Source: Tipula vernalis
Lineage: Eukaryota; Arthropoda; Insecta; Diptera; Tipulidae
Reading direction: 5' to 3'
Length of the DNA: 64,000 bases
Assembly: GCA_958295665.1 (NCBI GenBank)
Contig: OY282558.1
Location: forward strand, 309,786,092 to 309,850,091
Position 1 is the first letter of the stretch; each line of letters begins with the position of its first letter. Below are positions 59,056 through 64,000 of the stretch, one piece after another. The notes under the pieces are model-generated. The model was given only the letters and a program-made list of their open reading frames with translations. It did no database searches and was not told the origin of the DNA. A program made the translations under genes and the position numbers.

Positions 59056-60822
59056 AAAAACTTTGAATGAACGCAATAATAAGTATTGTTTTTATTTTAT
59101 TTGTTATTTAGAAATCTTTCATAAATTTTAAGTTAATTAAACCAAATGACTTTGTATTTGTTTTATCCCCAAAAATTATATATTAAATGAAAAAAAACCC
59201 CGTAGGTTTTTTCAGTGGATATTTTACCCATAAAACCTAGGTGTCTATGTTTGGGCAACCCAGTGGAGAGACAGCCCTGAAACATAAAAGATCGAAAATC
59301 CCGAGCTACCTTTAATTCGGTTACGTATGTAAGACTCAACTCAACGGGAATAACCTCTATTAAGATATTTCCGATGTATAAATTTAGATTTTGTAAGCAA
59401 TATGTACATACATATATGAGCAAATCAATGAGTTTCGATTTTTTTTTTGGAAATGTGATAAAACGCGATTGTGCAAGACATTTCAAGTTCTCGTAATCTT
59501 ACAAAACCACGTTTTCTGAATTACGATTTCTCGAAATTCGAAGAAGAAATATGGATGGATTATAATAACTGTATAATTTGTTGTCGATTTGAAGTGCAGT
59601 AGGCTTCACTGTTTAATTTATATTTGTTAAAAGTCGGTTAAAATCGGATCGATTAACCGAAACGTTTAGATATCGCCCGCCTCGTAACAATAACTCCTAT
59701 CTGAAAAAATTGTATTTTTCAGAAAACGAGAAAAACTGTTTCACATTAATATGGCTTGCCTTTATAGAAGAAATTGTTTAATCTCTCAATTTTAATGTTT
59801 TACATTCCCGTATTACTAAATTAAAATCTCAATTATGCCAAAATTGCAGATAGGATGTATTGCCATGAAGCGGCCGATATATTAGTTACCCTTATCTAGT
59901 TGTTCTATGCTAAGGGCTCTAAGCGAGCTGTTTCAAAATTTCAAATACCTTGTTTTTATAACTGTTTTTATTACTGTAGAGCGGAACCTTTGGTTCATTA
60001 TAAAAAATAATGTAATGCTCCCATAACTAAAATTAAGATTTAAAAGTATAAAACAATAATTTGTTTTTCCTAAATCAATTTGTTTATAAATTGAATTTGT
60101 TAAAAAAAATTAATTTGATATACGTAATTGCATGCATGAAAATTTAAACCAAGCCGCCACTGCCTATAACCCAAAATAATAGCCGTTTTCGGAAATTGAC
60201 CATATTAACTTCACAGTAGTTTTGAGTTTCGTTTTGTCGATATCAAAATTACTGCAAGCGGCGGGGTACCGATACAAAAATGTTAAAATACATTTTGAAT
60301 AAAAAATCGAAGATGCATTTTGCCAGATAATCAGGTCGATTATAGTATCCGCGGAAGTAAATCGAATGCGGATCGATTTAGATTTAGCAATTTAGATTTT
60401 ATGAGTTCCCGCACAAACGCAACACTTTTTTCGTTTTTAAAAAACAGTTTGTTTTTGAAGAATTGTGAGGAAATACTTAGGAATCTCTACGAAACTATGA
60501 TTTATAAAGATTGTTTCCCATTTCTGTTATATGCAGTCGATCAGTATTCGATTCACTCACACTAATTATTTTAATTTACTAAAAACAAAGAACCATTTAG
60601 TCAAAGTTTTGGTTTAAAGTTTAAAATTTTTTTTTTAAATAAAATCTTCGTATTTAGTAGATGTTGGAATTTTATTGTGATGTTCAATTTCCAAAAGTGA
60701 TGAATGATAATTTTCGAATTCGAAAATATTTTTCAATTCCATCTATAATACAAAATTTTCGTCGGGGGAACTTTAAAGTGGAGTGGAAATTGTAGAACTC
60801 TTGATATGCCCCTAACAATATA
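59056..60822. other. AT-rich non-coding DNA
   Basis: No gene assigned. An 81-codon frame (60320-60565) lacks an ATG start and has no family resemblance, though its translation is reasonably protein-like. Confidence 0.4.
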
Positions 60823-61570
60823 CCGTGTGATTTTTTTAACCTGATACACTCAAATATCTCGGAAAATAAGCACTCTACAAAAAAAATGGTCAAGATCAAA
60901 ATTTAATTATTCCGTGGGGGAAATACATTAGTGTTAAAATTAATACCCCTTCCTCCTTGTAGGTGGGGCGGAGGGGAGGGGCGGAACTTTGAAACTAAAA
61001 TATGAACCCCTATTTTTATTGCAGATTCGGATTCTACGGCTAAAAATACGTAGGATTTGACTGAAAGATTTTTTTCGATTCATGACAGATGGCGCTGTAA
61101 TTGACGATATTCGTCACTATGACGATAGGGTTACGATAATGAGAAGCCATTTTCAGTAATTGAAAATTTAAGAAATACAAATAGTTTAAGACTAACTTCG
61201 AGTATTTTCAATGAAACCGTGATATATTTATTGCAGACGTATTGCAGAATCGTTTGCGTAGGTTCTCAATAGGAGGAATCGCAAAAAATTTAATATCGTC
61301 GTTACAGCGCCATCTATCATGAAACGAAAAATATGTTTCAGTCAAATCCTACGTATTTTTAGCCGTAGAATCCGAATATGCAATAAAAAATAGGAGTTCA
61401 TATTTTAGTTTCAAAGTTCCCCTCCCCCCCCAACCTACAAGGAGGGGGGTACTAATTTTAACACTAATGTATTTCCCCCACGGAATAATTAAATTTTGAC
61501 CTTTACCATTTTTTTCGTAGTGCTTATTTTCCGAGATATTTGAGTGTATCAGGTTAAACAAATCACCCGG
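60823..61570. mobile_element. Long-TIR MITE, copy 2 (~748 bp, complete)
   Basis: Ends CCGTGTGATTTTTTTAACC (left) and CCGGGTGATTTGTTTAACC (reverse complement of right), with TA on both sides (60821-60822, 61571-61572). The arms are about 250 bp and contain the same phrases as copy 1 at 27801-28516, including ATCTCGGAAAATAAGCACTC, AATACATTAGTGTTAAAAT and GATGGCGCTGTAATTGACG. A TA duplication suggests mobilisation by a Tc1/mariner-type transposase. Confidence 0.92.
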
Positions 61571-62270
61571 TATGTATAAATGAAATCCACATAAATAATT
61601 CTAATAGTTTATACAGGAATCCTATGTAAATATTTGACATTTGAGTTTTATTCCTGAAGTAAAAAATCCTCCTTGCTACCTGAATTTGAATTAAAGAACT
61701 AATTATAGAATTATATTTACAATTTTTGGCCTATTTATCTATTTCTTGACTCAATCAATGAATTTTAACTATGCAAACTACCAAAAGTTTGGTGAACTTT
61801 TATTAAAATTAGGCGTATTCGATTGGGATGAATTAAATAAATTATCTGAAATTACTGAATTGAAGGAAGTGAATTGAGTACCTCTACTATCAAAAGAGCA
61901 CATCAATATGGATACAATCTTAAGATGCAGAGCTCTATATACCATGATAAATTTGATTATTGTGTTTCCATTTACAAGATATTCTTGTTGAAAAAATTCT
62001 ATTTAACAAATTTTGCTAAAAACGACACTGTCAATTCACAACATACGATTTATACATAAGATGAGGCTTGCCTTTATAAGAAAACAACATCAAGCAAAAT
62101 GTTTCCCTACCCAAAGAACATAAATATTATTAGTAGACTGATTAAGGGGGAACAAATGATCCTCTTTTAAAGTTAATCTAAAAAATTGCTCAACCGCGAA
62201 ACTGTAGCACTTTACTGCAGTCTGACACGCTTTTACCCTCCTCCCAACAGTCTGACAACAGATCATTTGC
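61571..62270. other. Non-coding, with a short ORF at 61758-61877
   Basis: An ATG-started 39-codon frame (MNFNYANYQKFGELLLKLGV...) has balanced amino-acid use and could be a short exon or chance. No other signal seen. Confidence 0.3.
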
Positions 62271-62399
62271 TTTTTTCTTACACCATGGAGGCTGATATCG
62301 CTTGTAATACAAGTCCGGATCACTCCAAGAACTAAAGTTAGTTTTTGGAGTGATCCGGACTAGTATTGCAAGCGGTATCAGCCGTAGTGTAAGAAAAAA
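62271..62399. repeat. Hairpin with ~62 bp arms
   Basis: The left arm TTTTTTCTTACACCATGGAG...AAGTCCGGATCACTCCAA and the right arm TTGGAGTGATCCGGACT...AGTGTAAGAAAAAA are inverted copies with about seven differences and a loop of about ten bases. It could be a solo foldback MITE or a small-RNA precursor. Confidence 0.88.
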
Positions 62400-64000
62400 G
62401 GGATTATTCCCTTATCACCACCTTCCAGTTACTAAGTATTCCTTATAACCACACTATCGCTGTAAATAACTGCCAGACCGTATAAAATTAATTTTGCAAT
62501 TTAATTTTGCAAACTTGTACTTCCTGCTTCTGAACTGTTAATAGACTATAAAACCATCTTACAAACCATTCTATCATGAATCCTGAGCAATTCTTTAGAT
62601 CTTTTCAGAAGTATGTATATATTTAAGTAACGGGAGATTTGCAGTTAAATGTTTCCGCCAATTTTCCGATAAAGTAATTGTACCGTAAGCGTAAGGAAAC
62701 GGTACACCTGAGTGCCAAGATTTAAAAGAGTCTGAGTTAATTTTTATGAATGATAGGTTTTGAAATTGTCAGAATCTTGCGATTCTAAGAATAGTTTTTT
62801 GAAAATTTACAAATTATTACTTACTTCACAAAATGGAAGCTGAAACTAAAAATTGAAAACCTAAAGTATCTTTTTCTCTAGGCGCAATAAATCCTCAAGT
62901 TCATTAAATATTCATGTGTTCTAAAGCTTTGGTAGAATTAAATAAAATATTTTATTTCCACTCCCACAATTTCGCACCACATAATACTAAATTTGTGTAA
63001 AATCGTTCACAATGTTGTGAACCTGGGTAGTTATAGTTACTGGCAAAACCAAATTGCTTTATTGTTGTCTTTCGATGGAAAAAAAAAATATTTCAAATGG
63101 AAGTTAAATATTGACAATGACAACTTTGAAAAAGTTTATGAAAAAAACTACTTTGATCTATTGCACTTATTTAGTTAAGGCACACAGCGAACGAGAGTAG
63201 CATTTTCACACAACAATTGTATTGGCAATGTGTTCGGGAATATGCCTGCTGGTTTTCCTGACTTTAATAGTGGTTTGAAACAAATTCATTTTTGATTGTA
63301 AGTTTCTAATTACACCTTCTGAGTTTTACATTCTCGAATTATAAAATTAGGACAACCAAAATTTCACCGCAAAATATTTTCTCTCAAAAATAAAGCCATG
63401 ATTTTATTCGCTAGTTTCGTTAATTTCACCAGCAAAAATTTTATACTGTGGCCGAATTGCCAAAAGGTCGTTCTCTTAAACATATGGTATAAAGTTTCAG
63501 AATAAAATTTCAAAACACAAAAAGAAATTTTGTTAAATCATAACTTAGTTTAGCAGTTCGCAAACTTCCAAATTTCCAGAATCGTCAGTTTAAATTAGCT
63601 TAATTTTAACTGACGAACTCCTCAAACTCCTAAATTCCCGAAACATTTAAATAAGATTAAAAAATATAAAATAATTTTTTAGAAATTTTTTTGGAAACTT
63701 TTCGATTCTAAAATCCATAACCAAACAAATTGTTTAAACAAAAATGTTTAATTAATTAATAAGGCCTTATTTAATAAAGAGTTAAAACCTCTTAAAAAAT
63801 TCTTCAATAAATTTTATTTAACAATTTAATAAAAAATTGTTGTACATTTTCGGTGTTTTACATGGCAATGACATAAATAGGCATTAAGAAATATTTAAAT
63901 AAGGAAAAACGTACATGCATATATGTATATGTACTCGTAAATTTAAATAAAATGAAAAGAGAAATATTTACAACTTTTTATATAAAAAAATAGATTTTCG
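62400..64000. other. AT-rich non-coding DNA
   Basis: No gene assigned. A 61-codon frame at 62993-63178 starts at TTG, is Lys/Phe-rich and unrecognised. Confidence 0.4.

Overview
This is a 64 kb piece of an AT-rich insect nuclear genome, most likely a fly (Diptera). The evidence is short GT-AG introns, an intronless mitochondrial dicarboxylate carrier very close to fly Dic1, and a retroelement mix typical of flies (Jockey-, R1- and LOA-like LINEs, Ty1/copia, Ty3/gypsy, mariner, Tc1, PIF/Harbinger, hAT). There is no operon structure. I see no rRNA, tRNA or CRISPR array.

Host genes are few. (1) The last two coding exons of a FAM107/DUF1151 gene lie on the + strand (3949-4192 and 14508-14775), separated by a 10.3 kb intron. 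(2) Two complete four-exon ARF-like small GTPase genes sit in tandem on the - strand (22752-23500 and 21209-21954). Both encode 179 residues, and both have Gly in place of the catalytic Gln71 of ARF. (3) Dic1/SLC25A10 lies on the - strand (44864-45733). (4) A probable DUF4806 terminal exon is at 50036-50314. A few short ORFs remain unidentified.

Most of the rest is transposable elements in every state of decay. The FAM107 intron holds a LINE RNase H tail, a 165 bp x3 tandem repeat, a full-length Ty1/copia element (7495-11928) with 189 bp LTRs and a GTGCA target duplication, a LINE RT tail and a Ty3/gypsy remnant. From 16.7 to 20.6 kb are a Jockey-like LINE and a probable gypsy gag relic. From 24 to 26.3 kb are a decayed Harbinger transposase and foldback repeats. 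From 27.8 to 41.3 kb are a long-TIR MITE, a LOA/R1-like LINE, a mariner split by a LINE, an R1-like endonuclease relic, two Ty3/gypsy relics in opposite orientation and another LINE RT. From 45.8 to 62.4 kb are MITEs and foldbacks, two DDE 'GGGTG' mariner-type elements, a Tc1 relic, an hAT element, a second copy of the long-TIR MITE, and a Harbinger-like MITE carrying a ~935 bp (TA)n tract.

The most interesting biology is the tandem pair of atypical ARF GTPases. Both are intact and keep the same intron positions, a myristoylation glycine, P-loop and NKQD, but both have lost the hydrolysis glutamine and the usual G5 motif. Other points worth checking are the copia element whose LTRs look young but whose coding region is broken in about eight places, the new long-TIR MITE family, a foldback element in the Dic1 5' region, and a very long TA tract inside a MITE. 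All calls come from reading the sequence; no database search was run.
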